Below, piece by piece: positions 6,059 to 13,731 of a stretch of 21,220 nt of DNA. Location of the stretch: positions 1 to 21,220 of IMG/VR virus record IMGVR_UViG_3300042905_002955. One strand, given 5' to 3'. A program made the position numbers and the translations under genes. The DNA is from a virus. The notes below the pieces were generated by a model, which saw only the letters and a list, made by a program, of their open reading frames with translations, was not told where the DNA came from and searched no databases. Within the stretch, counting starts at the first letter, position 1. Each line of letters opens with the position of its first letter.

Positions 6059-6086
6059 TTTACAAAATGAATATTCAGGTTAAACT
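6059..6086 (+). promoter_or_regulatory. Probable promoter for gp55
   Basis: TTTACA (6059-6064), a 16-nt spacer and TAAACT (6081-6086). ATG 6099 lies 12 nt after the -10 box, so the leader would be about 5 nt with no Shine-Dalgarno. The 16-nt spacer matches the rnh and uvsY promoters, though both boxes are weaker. Confidence 0.45.
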
Positions 6087-6098
6087 ACACCCAATAAC

Positions 6099-6686
6099 AT
6101 GGCTAAAAGAAAAAAAGAAAATCACTATATCGACAATCAAAAGTTCCTAGAGGAACTTATTGAACATAAAAAATTACACACCAAAGCAAAGAAAAATGGA
6201 GAAAAGCCTCCAGGTGTGTCCAATTATATTGGACAGTGCTTTTTGGATATCGCACTCAACTTAGCGAAGAAACCCAATTTTGCTAATTACATTTTCAAAG
6301 AGGAGATGATATCCGATGGCATTGAAAATTGTATAATGTACACCACAAATTTTGACGAAAAGAAATCAAAGAACCCTTTTGCCTTTTTTACTCAAATAAT
6401 CTACTATGCCTTTCTTCGTAGAATAATGAAAGAGAAGAAGCAACTATTCGTCAAGATGAAATGCTTTGAGAACTCAGATAAAACGGGAAAGTTCAGAAAT
6501 AGAATGATGGAAGATAGTAAGTTCTCAGACTCAGAACCTAGAAGCGAAAATCCTTACGCCGATTACTTCTCCCTTAGCGATAACGACATCCAAAATTTCG
6601 AAGGAACTTCAGAAAACAAAATAATCAAGAAGAAAAAGCGTAAGAAGAAATCATCCAAAGAAAACCTAGAAGGCTTGATGGAGTGA
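6099..6686 (+). CDS. 55: gp55-type late-transcription sigma factor
   Basis: A 195-aa homologue of T4 gp55 (185 aa), the minimal sigma-70-family factor that directs RNA polymerase to late promoters. 'IALNLAKKPNFANYIFKEEMISDGIENCIMYTTNFD' (about 50-85) followed by 'NPFAFFTQIIYYAFLRRIMKEKKQ' (about 92-115) is the region 2-like core that recognises the -10 element. The C-terminus has a lysine-rich patch (KKKKRKKKSSK) and ends ENLEGLME, a short hydrophobic/acidic tail that may be the clamp-binding epitope known for gp55. It starts the gp55-gp47-gp46 transcription unit; gp47 follows by 1 nt. Its probable targets are the CTAAATA/NATAAATA boxes listed here. Confidence 0.95.
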   Translation: MAKRKKENHYIDNQKFLEELIEHKKLHTKAKKNGEKPPGVSNYIGQCFLDIALNLAKKPNFANYIFKEEMISDGIENCIMYTTNFDEKKSKNPFAFFTQIIYYAFLRRIMKEKKQLFVKMKCFENSDKTGKFRNRMMEDSKFSDSEPRSENPYADYFSLSDNDIQNFEGTSENKIIKKKKRKKKSSKENLEGLME

Positions 6687-6687
6687 A

Positions 6688-7758
6688 ATGGGTAAGATAG
6701 CAATCATAAACGACACACACTTCGGTGCTCGTAACGACAATCCAATTTTTCTAGAACACTTCATGCAGTTCTTTGAGAAAGTGTTCTTCCCATATATGCG
6801 TATGCATGACATACGAAATGTCATTCACTTGGGTGATCTTATGGATCGTCGCAAGTATGTTAATTTTCACACATTGAATGTCGTTCAGAAGAGGTTCATT
6901 ACTCCTTTGTTGGAATTGGGAATCACTATAGACATCATTCCAGGTAACCACGATGTTTTCTATAAGAACACCAACGAAGTCAACTCCATTCAAGAGTTGT
7001 TTTACCATTCGGGCCTTTGCCACAATTGGAATTTCTATTTTGAACCAAGAGTTGTCGAAATCAAGGGACTTCGAATTGGAATGGTTCCTTGGATAACTAC
7101 AGCAAATGAGAAAGAGTGCCTAGATTTCATTGCAAAGAAAGATGCAAAGATTCTCATGGGCCACTTTGAGTTGTCGGGATACGAAGTGCTTCGTGGTGTT
7201 GAACACCATGATGGTATGGATCCTGGTATTCTTTCGGGATACGATGCTGTTTACAGCGGACATTTCCATTGCAGACACAGTAAAGGCAACATCCACTATC
7301 TTGGTACACAATATCAGATCACTTTTGGTGACTTGCATGAGCCTAAAGGATTTCATGTAATTGATACTGATACTGGTGAGGTTGAATATATTCAGAATCC
7401 AATTCGTCTTTTCACACAGTTTACCTACAACGATGAAGAACATAAAGACTTCTTCGATGGTTCAATTGATTGGAACTATTTCAAAAACACATTTGTCAGA
7501 CTAGTTATTGAGAAGAAGACGAACCCATTCATGTTGGATCGTGTGATTGATAAATTGAATGAAGAAGGTTCACATTCAATTTCGATATTGGATCAAACTC
7601 AATCCAACAAGACTGTTAATACGGTAGAGAAAGTTGATTTGACCAAAGACACATTGAGTTTGATTTGCGAAGAGATTGATAGGACAGAGGGGATTGAAGA
7701 TCCGACTAGACTAAAGAACATCATTCGTGAACTGTACATGGAGGCGCAGTCTGTATGA
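6688..7758 (+). CDS. 47: gp47 recombination endonuclease subunit (Mre11/SbcD-like)
   Basis: A 356-aa metallophosphoesterase (T4 gp47 is 339 aa). The two-metal motifs are in order: D9-T-H11-F-G, G49-D50-L-M-D, G86-N87-H88-D, M-G-H159-F and G-H192-F-H194. With gp46 it forms the SbcCD/Mre11-Rad50-type complex that resects double-strand ends for UvsX-dependent recombination and recombination-dependent replication, and in T4 it helps degrade host DNA. GGAG 5 nt before ATG 6688 is a close Shine-Dalgarno embedded in the end of gp55. The stop overlaps gp46 as ATGA, as expected for subunits made together. Confidence 0.96.
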   Translation: MGKIAIINDTHFGARNDNPIFLEHFMQFFEKVFFPYMRMHDIRNVIHLGDLMDRRKYVNFHTLNVVQKRFITPLLELGITIDIIPGNHDVFYKNTNEVNSIQELFYHSGLCHNWNFYFEPRVVEIKGLRIGMVPWITTANEKECLDFIAKKDAKILMGHFELSGYEVLRGVEHHDGMDPGILSGYDAVYSGHFHCRHSKGNIHYLGTQYQITFGDLHEPKGFHVIDTDTGEVEYIQNPIRLFTQFTYNDEEHKDFFDGSIDWNYFKNTFVRLVIEKKTNPFMLDRVIDKLNEEGSHSISILDQTQSNKTVNTVEKVDLTKDTLSLICEEIDRTEGIEDPTRLKNIIRELYMEAQSV

Positions 7759-9461
7759 TTACTTTCAAGAAAATTCGGTGGAAGAACTTTATAAGCACAG
7801 GAAATAATTTTACAGAACTATCTCTAACGGATGCATCAACAACCCTAATCAGCGGTGAGAATGGTTCAGGTAAGAGTACTTTGCTCGACGCTTTGACATT
7901 TGCTCTTTTCAATAAGCCATACAGAAATATCAACTTACCACAGTTAACTAACTCAGTCAATGAAAAAGATTGTGTTGTTGAATTGGAGTTCTCGGATGAA
8001 AAGAACGAATACAAAATCGTTCGTGGGCAGTCACCCAAGATCTTTGAGATTTGGAAAGACGATAAACTCCTAGATCAAGAAGCAAAAGCACGGGACGGGC
8101 AAAAGATTCTAGAGGAACAGATTCTCCACATGTCTTATAAGTCTTTTTGTCAGGTAGTTATACTAGGTTCTGCCAATTATATCCCATTCATGCGATTACC
8201 CGCAGCAGAGCGTAGAGCGGTCGTAGAGTCGATTCTAGACATCGGAGTGTTCTCCGTGATGAATACCCTTCTCAAGGAAAGAACCAGCCAGATCAAGGAA
8301 GAGTCGGTACAGATTGACACTCAGTTGGCTATTGCTAAGGAGAGAGTCAAGAACCAACGAAAGATCATCGAAGACGAAAGAAAAAGAACTCTATCAGATA
8401 AAGCGTGGGAAACTCAAGAGGTAGACCGCACAAATGAAGAGATAGAAAAGCATCGAAAAGAAATTGAATCGATGACTAAAACCATTGAAACCATGTTCGA
8501 AAGTATATCGGATAAAGATTCAATATCTAAGAAGCGTGAGGAGTGTATTGCTTTGAGAGGCACAATTGAAAAGAAAATTGCATCTCTCAAGAAAGAGGTG
8601 CAGTTCTACGAAAGCAATAACAAGTGTCCGACATGCTCACAGTCAATTGATGAAGAGTTTAAGAAGTCAACTGTACAATCAAAGCGCAATAAGTCTGAGA
8701 ATTTGAATGATGGACTATCAGAACTGATGGTCAAATACAAAGAGGTCGATGACAGACTGAACACCATCACGGATGTCCTTTTAGAAATTTCTTCATTACA
8801 ATCCCTAATTCATAAAAAGACATCGGACATCGATTCCCTTAATGACTACATTGGAAAAGTTAGGGGTCGTGGGGGGGATACCACAAAGTTGATTCAAGAG
8901 GAAAATGAACTTTCTCGACTTGAAACCGAGGAATCAGAGGTTCTTGATTCAAAGCGAGAACTTGTAGAGGACAATCATTACTTGGGCCTTGCGTCTATCC
9001 TGCTGAAAGATGGTGGAATCAAGAAAAAAATTATCAAGCATTATATTCCAGTCATCAATAGAACGATCAACAAGTATTTGAGTATGATGAATTTCTTCGT
9101 CAACTTTAATCTTGACGATGAATTCAACGAAACCATCAAGTCTCGACATCGTGATGTATTCACATATGCTTCTTTCAGCGAAGGTGAGAAGCGGAAGATC
9201 GATCTGGCACTTCTGTTTGCTTGGAGAGCCATGGCAGAGATCAAGAACTCACTCTCCACTAACTTGCTGATTCTAGATGAGGTTTTAGATGGATCGCTAG
9301 ACGATACATCGACAGAAGCGTTCTTAGAGATCATGAATGGCATGCGTGGTCACAATGTAAATGTTTTTGTCATCAGCCACAAGTCCAAGGAAGTTCTTCA
9401 AGATAAGTTTGAGCGGCATGTTCAACTATCCAAGAAGGGCAATTATAGTAAGATGTCGTAA
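7755..9461 (+). CDS. 46: gp46 recombination endonuclease subunit (Rad50/SbcC-like)
   Basis: A 568-aa SMC-type ATPase (T4 gp46 is 560 aa). It has Walker A GENGSGKST (34-42), the Q-loop region 'SFCQVVILGS', long charged coiled coils flanking a zinc hook C291-P-T-C294, the ABC signature SFSEGEK (473-479), Walker B LLILDEVLD (504-512) and the H-loop histidine H542 in VISHK. The zinc hook dimerises two complexes across DNA ends. Start ATG 7755 overlaps the gp47 stop and is preceded by GGAGG 10 nt upstream. A G7 tract within the second coiled coil (around 8870) leaves the frame intact. Confidence 0.96.
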   Translation: MITFKKIRWKNFISTGNNFTELSLTDASTTLISGENGSGKSTLLDALTFALFNKPYRNINLPQLTNSVNEKDCVVELEFSDEKNEYKIVRGQSPKIFEIWKDDKLLDQEAKARDGQKILEEQILHMSYKSFCQVVILGSANYIPFMRLPAAERRAVVESILDIGVFSVMNTLLKERTSQIKEESVQIDTQLAIAKERVKNQRKIIEDERKRTLSDKAWETQEVDRTNEEIEKHRKEIESMTKTIETMFESISDKDSISKKREECIALRGTIEKKIASLKKEVQFYESNNKCPTCSQSIDEEFKKSTVQSKRNKSENLNDGLSELMVKYKEVDDRLNTITDVLLEISSLQSLIHKKTSDIDSLNDYIGKVRGRGGDTTKLIQEENELSRLETEESEVLDSKRELVEDNHYLGLASILLKDGGIKKKIIKHYIPVINRTINKYLSMMNFFVNFNLDDEFNETIKSRHRDVFTYASFSEGEKRKIDLALLFAWRAMAEIKNSLSTNLLILDEVLDGSLDDTSTEAFLEIMNGMRGHNVNVFVISHKSKEVLQDKFERHVQLSKKGNYSKMS

Positions 9462-9467
9462 ATAGAA

Positions 9468-9523
9468 AAGGACACCCAAAAGGTGTCCTTCTCAGAAGGA
9501 CAGATTCTGCGAAATCTGTCCTT
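9468..9523. terminator. Double-hairpin bidirectional terminator
   Basis: Two perfect stem-loops in tandem between convergent genes. The first is AAGGACACC/GGTGTCCTT (9468-9476/9482-9490, loop CAAAA). The second is AAGGACAGATT/AATCTGTCCTT (9496-9506/9513-9523, 6-nt loop). On the minus strand the first hairpin is followed by TTCTATTT, a good terminator tail; on the plus strand the tails are weaker. Both stems share the arm AAGGACA, so alternative pairings between them are possible. Confidence 0.8.
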
Positions 9524-9537
9524 ATTAGACGGTCAGA

Positions 9538-9846
9538 TTACTCGACCAAAGTCAGTTTCGGTGATGCAACACTCTTGTCAGGAACGATGAGACCGCTGTT
9601 CATCGTGTTGTATTCATTGACCAAATCAATCTTGGGAGTGACTTGGAAAGCAACCACCTTAGACGGAACTTCCATGTTTTCCGTTTCCGCATAAGGCATC
9701 CAAGGAACTAGAGCGAGTCTACCCTGACCAGCAGGAAGCAGAATGCATGGGTTCTTGAGAACAAGTCCACCATCTTGAGTTTCATCAAGTACCTTAGCAA
9801 TCACTTCTTCACCCGAAACCATTCTAATTAGTTTAACATTGTCCAT
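9538..9846 (-). CDS. Sm/LSM-like small protein (paralogue 2, late)
   Basis: A 102-aa protein starting MDNVKLIRMVSGEEVIAKVLDE. The run 'hKLIRMVSGEEVIAKV...LKNPCILL...LVPWMPY...VPSKVVAFQVTPKIDLVNEYN' aligns segment by segment with the 5543-5908 protein (IRIVRLVSNETLICGI...PWMEF...VPEKMVV...YNDVLKDYNE), but lacks its acidic tail. 'VSGEEVIGxV'-type openings are typical of Sm-fold barrels in phages. The function is unknown; RNA binding or a structural role are both possible. It has its own CTAAATA late box and an AGGAG Shine-Dalgarno, so it should be made late, while its paralogue lies in the replication operon. Confidence 0.7.
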   Translation of the reverse strand: MDNVKLIRMVSGEEVIAKVLDETQDGGLVLKNPCILLPAGQGRLALVPWMPYAETENMEVPSKVVAFQVTPKIDLVNEYNTMNSGLIVPDKSVASPKLTLVE

Positions 9847-9867
9847 GCTATTAATCTCCTGTGTTCT

Positions 9868-9874
9868 TATTTAG
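9868..9874 (-). promoter_or_regulatory. CTAAATA late-type promoter box (Sm-like paralogue 2)
   Basis: CTAAATAAG on the minus strand, two bases after the stop of the 1141-aa gene and 21 nt before ATG 9846. The AGGAG Shine-Dalgarno lies between the box and the ATG. This is a late promoter with a normal leader, in contrast to the near-leaderless ones. Confidence 0.6.
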
Positions 9875-9876
9875 CA

Positions 9877-12800
9877 TCACTTCAAGAACTCTTTTTCATA
9901 AATGTGAGGTCCGGGACCATGTTTTGCTTTAAATTTTTTCGATTGTATTGGTTCATTTTCATTTTCTGAATTAGGCAATTTGGGATTGGGATTTTGCATT
10001 TCTCCAAAAAGCGGAGAATCTTTTATAACTTGTTTGTTGCATTTGTATAATCCACTGACCCCATTCTCCAAATTAAATTTATCCAATATTTTATAAAATA
10101 TGTCGGAGGGAGTTCCGAAATAGTAATATTTATTTACTATATCGGATGGATTTGCTCTGTAGTAGATTTTTTGATCAGACAAGAAAGTCCCAATATTGTG
10201 ATAGTTGTAACTTTGCTCCCAATATGAGCCTAGATCATGATCAAAATTTTCACTTAATTCATGAGTGGACAAACTTGGTTTACTTTGTGTAAATTCACAA
10301 GCATAATTTCTTGCGAATGAAATTTCGGAGGTATCTTCAATAACAGATGAAACACTGGATTGTAAAAGGTACGAAAATCCAGAAAAAAATCTTGGCCCAC
10401 CACGAATAACTTCAAGATATTTTCCAGATGAATCATATAGGTATCCCTTTTTATTACCTATTTGATGTTTAACTCCATAACTAATTGGATTTAGACAAGG
10501 ATTATCTGTGATGTCTAAAGTAGTTTTAATGTATCCTGTACCACCATAAAATCCAAATATTGTATTATTGCACGAATCTCCTCCGGAAAGAACCTCGGTC
10601 GGCAATATTAAGTTTCCACTTGATTGTCTTGGTGAATACAAAGTAAGAACACCATTATCTTTAGAATGCTTATAAACTTTCCATTTAGGCTGTAATTCTG
10701 TAAAAGAATCCCCTCCCCCAATTGTTCCATCAAAATTTTGCCAAACTTCCGTCCCTTTAATCCACTCAAAATCTTCACTGTGCCCTGTAACTAAACATGT
10801 TAATGCAGCAACTTGTTCATAGTTTTTATTAGCAGAAATAAATTCACTGCCCATAATCATGTCTGTCATAATTGGAATTTTATTTTCGTTGTAAGTAAAT
10901 AGTGGAGCGGGAATATCCGATGATCCATCAGGTCTTTCACTATTATAATTACTTAAAGAAAAATCTAGTAAAATATCATCAGGTAAAGAACCAGTGGGTA
11001 TTTTTTTTGTCAATGCAGTCACAGGTTCGTCATCACAAACGAAACACGCATTTCTTTTTGTTTTTTCAGTATCGTAAATGCCTTGTGGTTTATAATGAAC
11101 TCCGATTTCAACTCCGCTTCTAATTCCTGGTTTGGTTGGTGCGGCACCACAATTTATACCGTATAATCTCCATTTACATTTTGTACCTGAAGATGATTCA
11201 CCGATCTCATCACAAGACTCTAAAAATCCCTGTGGATATAAATTATCACAGTTTCCTATTCTTGTCATATTAAAAGTTATCATGGAAGATTTTAATGGAT
11301 TTTGATATGTATTGATTGAAGATGCAACTGCATATCCTTCACCTATAGTGTGGGCAAATATATGGGGTGAAGGCGAACACCTGTTTAAAATAAATCCACG
11401 ATCAGAATTGTCTAAGAACATTGAAAATTTGTGAGTTTCTGATCTTCTTGTGTCGAGAAATGCAATAGGGGTAACACCATCGGGAAGATCTTCATTTAGT
11501 AAGTGTATTGCACACTTCGCATCGAGAATTGCTTTAAAATGGCTTACAATATATTGCCATGTGCATGAATTTTTTGTGTGATCATTTGTGTTGAAATATC
11601 CATAAAAAATATTGTTAAGCCCGTATGGGAAAAACTCCCGAATAGCATTGATTGCAGCAGTAGGAAGCCCCGACAAAGAACCTTCTAATGAATTAGACGG
11701 TACAGTTGGGTCTTCGTCCATCGGGGGCAAATTCGACAAAATCGATTTTTTTATTTCTCTTATTTTTTCATTTCTAAAGAGTATTTTGTAGATTTTTTTA
11801 TTCTTTGAAGTATTAGAAGTAAATTGTTTTTTGTCTAAACATGTTCCTATTGGAGTTTTAAAATCATCGATTAAAACATCTTTTAGATGAATAAAATCAT
11901 ACCAATCGAATCCTTCATCTTCGACAACACAACCCTCACAACCCTCACAAGTTGCCAACTGTGCTGCCGCTGGATTACTTGACGAACAACTAAAATTAGA
12001 ATCCAACTTAAGAAGTTGATCGTTTAGAATTTCTTTTATTGCGTTGTGTATAGTTCTTACATCGATTGGTATACTAGCAACAATATCTCTTTCTATAACT
12101 TTTTCATTGATCTTGTCCCAAAAGTGAATTTTTTGTGGGAAAGATGTGTCACTGAATGGCGGTTGGCCTGTAATAGCACTTGCATATCCAATTGGATTGA
12201 TATTCGACGGCGAATTTTCAGGGTATGAATATGAGTGAAAAGGATTTAATGTACCCAAAACATGTCGTTTTGTTATTGCGTATCCTTTTGATCTTGATGT
12301 TGCAGTTGAAATCCAAGGGTATAACTTATTGAGTCCATAATAGAAATCATCTTCGGGTAAAATCCCAACACCAGAAGATGCTCCAAGATCTATGGTAGAT
12401 TTATCATATTCCGAATACGGAACCGGAAGACTTTTTCTGTCTTTTAATCTAAATCCACTATAATTCAAATTTTCATGTGAAAATGGAGTAAATTCTAAAA
12501 ACTTAGTATTAATTGGATTTGATGAATTTAATTTCGTTTCTACTTTATAATTAAATAGATCATTTCTGCTTTCAAAACCATCTCTTCGATAAAAAGGCAT
12601 TACGAATTTAAAATTTTGGTAAGGTCCAGTTCCTGAACACGCCATATCCCCATAACTTCCCATCGAATCAAGAGTAGATGTACAGTAATTCCCAAATTCG
12701 GGGTTTGATGTGTATTGATTAATTGGTCCGATTATGAATCTTCTTGCTCCACTTCTAATTCCTTCAATTACAGATCCCAAAAGATATGGGACAAATCCAT

Positions 12801-13302
12801 ACCCAATTGTCCACAGATAATCATATGATGTCTGTGCCGCATATATGTTTTTACTTAGATGTGAAAGTTTAGATCCGACAAATGTATCGACAAAATCATT
12901 TTGATCTACAAATCTATTCAGATAAATTTTTCCGTCGATTTCATCAGAAAACACAATGCTTTGACCATCATAAAGTTTTCCTCTGTTGATATAAAGATCA
13001 GGATTGTGTTTAGCATAGGCTAAATCTAAAGGAAAATTCCAATATGCTATTTCACCAGGCTGTCCGGTATAAGGAAAGAGATTTTCTCTTTTTACTTTTT
13101 CGTCAGCAGAAGCCGGAATAGGAATTCCTTCATAAATTCCTTCTCTATCATTCATTATATTTGAATTTAATGGCAACCGTATAATTATGCCTTCATTTTT
13201 TTTAAATGGTCTTGTGTAACGATCATCACCATCAGTTTTTAATTGTGGGATTGATTTAGATATATCAAATCCAAAAGTTCCTTTCAGTCCACTAATAGCC
13301 AT
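9877..13302 (-). CDS. Large unrecognised late protein, 1141 aa (probable virion component)
   Basis: I do not recognise this protein. ATG 13302 (MAISGLKGTFGF) is preferred over GTG 13305, because AGGAG lies 7 nt upstream and the upstream TGA overlaps it as TGATG. The protein is rich in Asn, Ser, Tyr, Gly and aromatic residues, has no signal peptide or membrane helix, and looks beta-rich. A cysteine knot-like run CEGCEGC lies near residue 455, with about 20 other scattered cysteines. 'YAITKRHVLGT' (about 342-352), followed by 'KIHFWDKINEKVIERDIVASIPI', resembles the strand-histidine-strand pattern around the active site of trypsin-like folds, but the expected catalytic histidine position looks like Asn; this is weak. 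Length, late-block position and composition suggest a tail, fibre or decoration protein. It is AT-rich compared with the replication genes. Confidence 0.75.
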   Translation of the reverse strand: MAISGLKGTFGFDISKSIPQLKTDGDDRYTRPFKKNEGIIIRLPLNSNIMNDREGIYEGIPIPASADEKVKRENLFPYTGQPGEIAYWNFPLDLAYAKHNPDLYINRGKLYDGQSIVFSDEIDGKIYLNRFVDQNDFVDTFVGSKLSHLSKNIYAAQTSYDYLWTIGYGFVPYLLGSVIEGIRSGARRFIIGPINQYTSNPEFGNYCTSTLDSMGSYGDMACSGTGPYQNFKFVMPFYRRDGFESRNDLFNYKVETKLNSSNPINTKFLEFTPFSHENLNYSGFRLKDRKSLPVPYSEYDKSTIDLGASSGVGILPEDDFYYGLNKLYPWISTATSRSKGYAITKRHVLGTLNPFHSYSYPENSPSNINPIGYASAITGQPPFSDTSFPQKIHFWDKINEKVIERDIVASIPIDVRTIHNAIKEILNDQLLKLDSNFSCSSSNPAAAQLATCEGCEGCVVEDEGFDWYDFIHLKDVLIDDFKTPIGTCLDKKQFTSNTSKNKKIYKILFRNEKIREIKKSILSNLPPMDEDPTVPSNSLEGSLSGLPTAAINAIREFFPYGLNNIFYGYFNTNDHTKNSCTWQYIVSHFKAILDAKCAIHLLNEDLPDGVTPIAFLDTRRSETHKFSMFLDNSDRGFILNRCSPSPHIFAHTIGEGYAVASSINTYQNPLKSSMITFNMTRIGNCDNLYPQGFLESCDEIGESSSGTKCKWRLYGINCGAAPTKPGIRSGVEIGVHYKPQGIYDTEKTKRNACFVCDDEPVTALTKKIPTGSLPDDILLDFSLSNYNSERPDGSSDIPAPLFTYNENKIPIMTDMIMGSEFISANKNYEQVAALTCLVTGHSEDFEWIKGTEVWQNFDGTIGGGDSFTELQPKWKVYKHSKDNGVLTLYSPRQSSGNLILPTEVLSGGDSCNNTIFGFYGGTGYIKTTLDITDNPCLNPISYGVKHQIGNKKGYLYDSSGKYLEVIRGGPRFFSGFSYLLQSSVSSVIEDTSEISFARNYACEFTQSKPSLSTHELSENFDHDLGSYWEQSYNYHNIGTFLSDQKIYYRANPSDIVNKYYYFGTPSDIFYKILDKFNLENGVSGLYKCNKQVIKDSPLFGEMQNPNPKLPNSENENEPIQSKKFKAKHGPGPHIYEKEFLK

Positions 13303-13514
13303 CACTTATCTCCTAGTTGAAATCCGTGGATGCCTTTACGAGTCTTTTCTTTTTTACTGAACGGCATTTGTACGGGCTGTATTACACTTGGTTTATTTGC
13401 CTTTCTAGACAGATCGGTGCGAGTATTTAATTTAGAGGTTACTCTAGCCGTGTGAGCAGTGGGTATGGACCACTCCTTCACAGATTTAATTAGATTAAAG
13501 TAATTTTTAGGCAT
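13302..13514 (-). CDS. Small basic late protein, 70 aa
   Basis: A 70-residue, strongly basic protein (MPKNYFNLIKSVKEW...PFSKKEKTRKGIHGFQLGDK) with many Lys, Arg, Ser and Thr and no hydrophobic segment. It is not recognised. It lies directly upstream of, and is coupled (TGATG) to, the 1141-aa gene, so it may be a chaperone or partner of that protein. No Shine-Dalgarno is present; a CTAAATA box ends only 6 nt before ATG 13514, so the mRNA would begin practically at the start codon. Confidence 0.7.
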   Translation of the reverse strand: MPKNYFNLIKSVKEWSIPTAHTARVTSKLNTRTDLSRKANKPSVIQPVQMPFSKKEKTRKGIHGFQLGDK

Positions 13515-13520
13515 TTATTG

Positions 13521-13527
13521 TATTTAG
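13521..13527 (-). promoter_or_regulatory. CTAAATA late-type promoter box (70-aa / 1141-aa operon)
   Basis: CTAAATACAATAA-ATG on the minus strand: the box ends 6 nt before ATG 13514. If initiation follows T4 spacing, the first transcribed base is within one base of the ATG. The box sits just downstream of a strong terminator, so it is the only evident source of late transcription for this operon. Confidence 0.6.
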
Positions 13528-13549
13528 TAGACAATCAAATTGAATAGAA

Positions 13550-13573
13550 AACGGGGGGAGTACTCCCCCCGTT
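13550..13573 (-). terminator. 24-bp perfect palindrome terminator
   Basis: AAC-G6-AGTACT-C6-GTT is a perfect 24-bp palindrome. On the minus strand it is followed by TTTTCTATTC, giving a rho-independent terminator after the 37-aa gene. It separates the 921-aa/37-aa transcript from the CTAAATA-driven 70-aa/1141-aa operon. Confidence 0.8.
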
Positions 13574-13597
13574 GACCAAAATCTTCTATTATTTAAT

Positions 13598-13711
13598 TCA
13601 CTTATTCCACGGAAGTTTTGCTGACACCCACTTCCACATCGGTGCTCCGATCAAAGTGCCAGCGATAAACATTAAAACGCTCCACCAAGTTGTACCTAGA
13701 AATTCTGGCAT
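13598..13711 (-). CDS. 37-aa single-pass membrane miniprotein
   Basis: A short ORF with clear expression signals: AAAGGAG 8 nt before ATG 13711, 20 nt behind the stop of the 921-aa gene, and ending shortly before the strong terminator. The peptide starts MPEFLGTTWWSVLMFIAGTL and ends MWKWVSAKLPWNK, giving one hydrophobic helix (about residues 9-24) with a basic, Trp-rich C-terminal end. No cleavable signal is apparent. Its size and topology suit a phage inner-membrane peptide such as a holin-like, antiholin-like or superinfection-related factor, but nothing in the sequence selects among these. The gene fills the gap between 13574 and 13731. Confidence 0.75.
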   Translation of the reverse strand: MPEFLGTTWWSVLMFIAGTLIGAPMWKWVSAKLPWNK

Positions 13712-13731
13712 GATATTCTCTCCTTTCTTTT

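Noticed and set aside
8866-8880. G7 run in gp46, a possible frameshift site
   Set aside because: The frame is intact on both sides and the gene has normal length; no downstream stimulatory structure or alternative product is evident.
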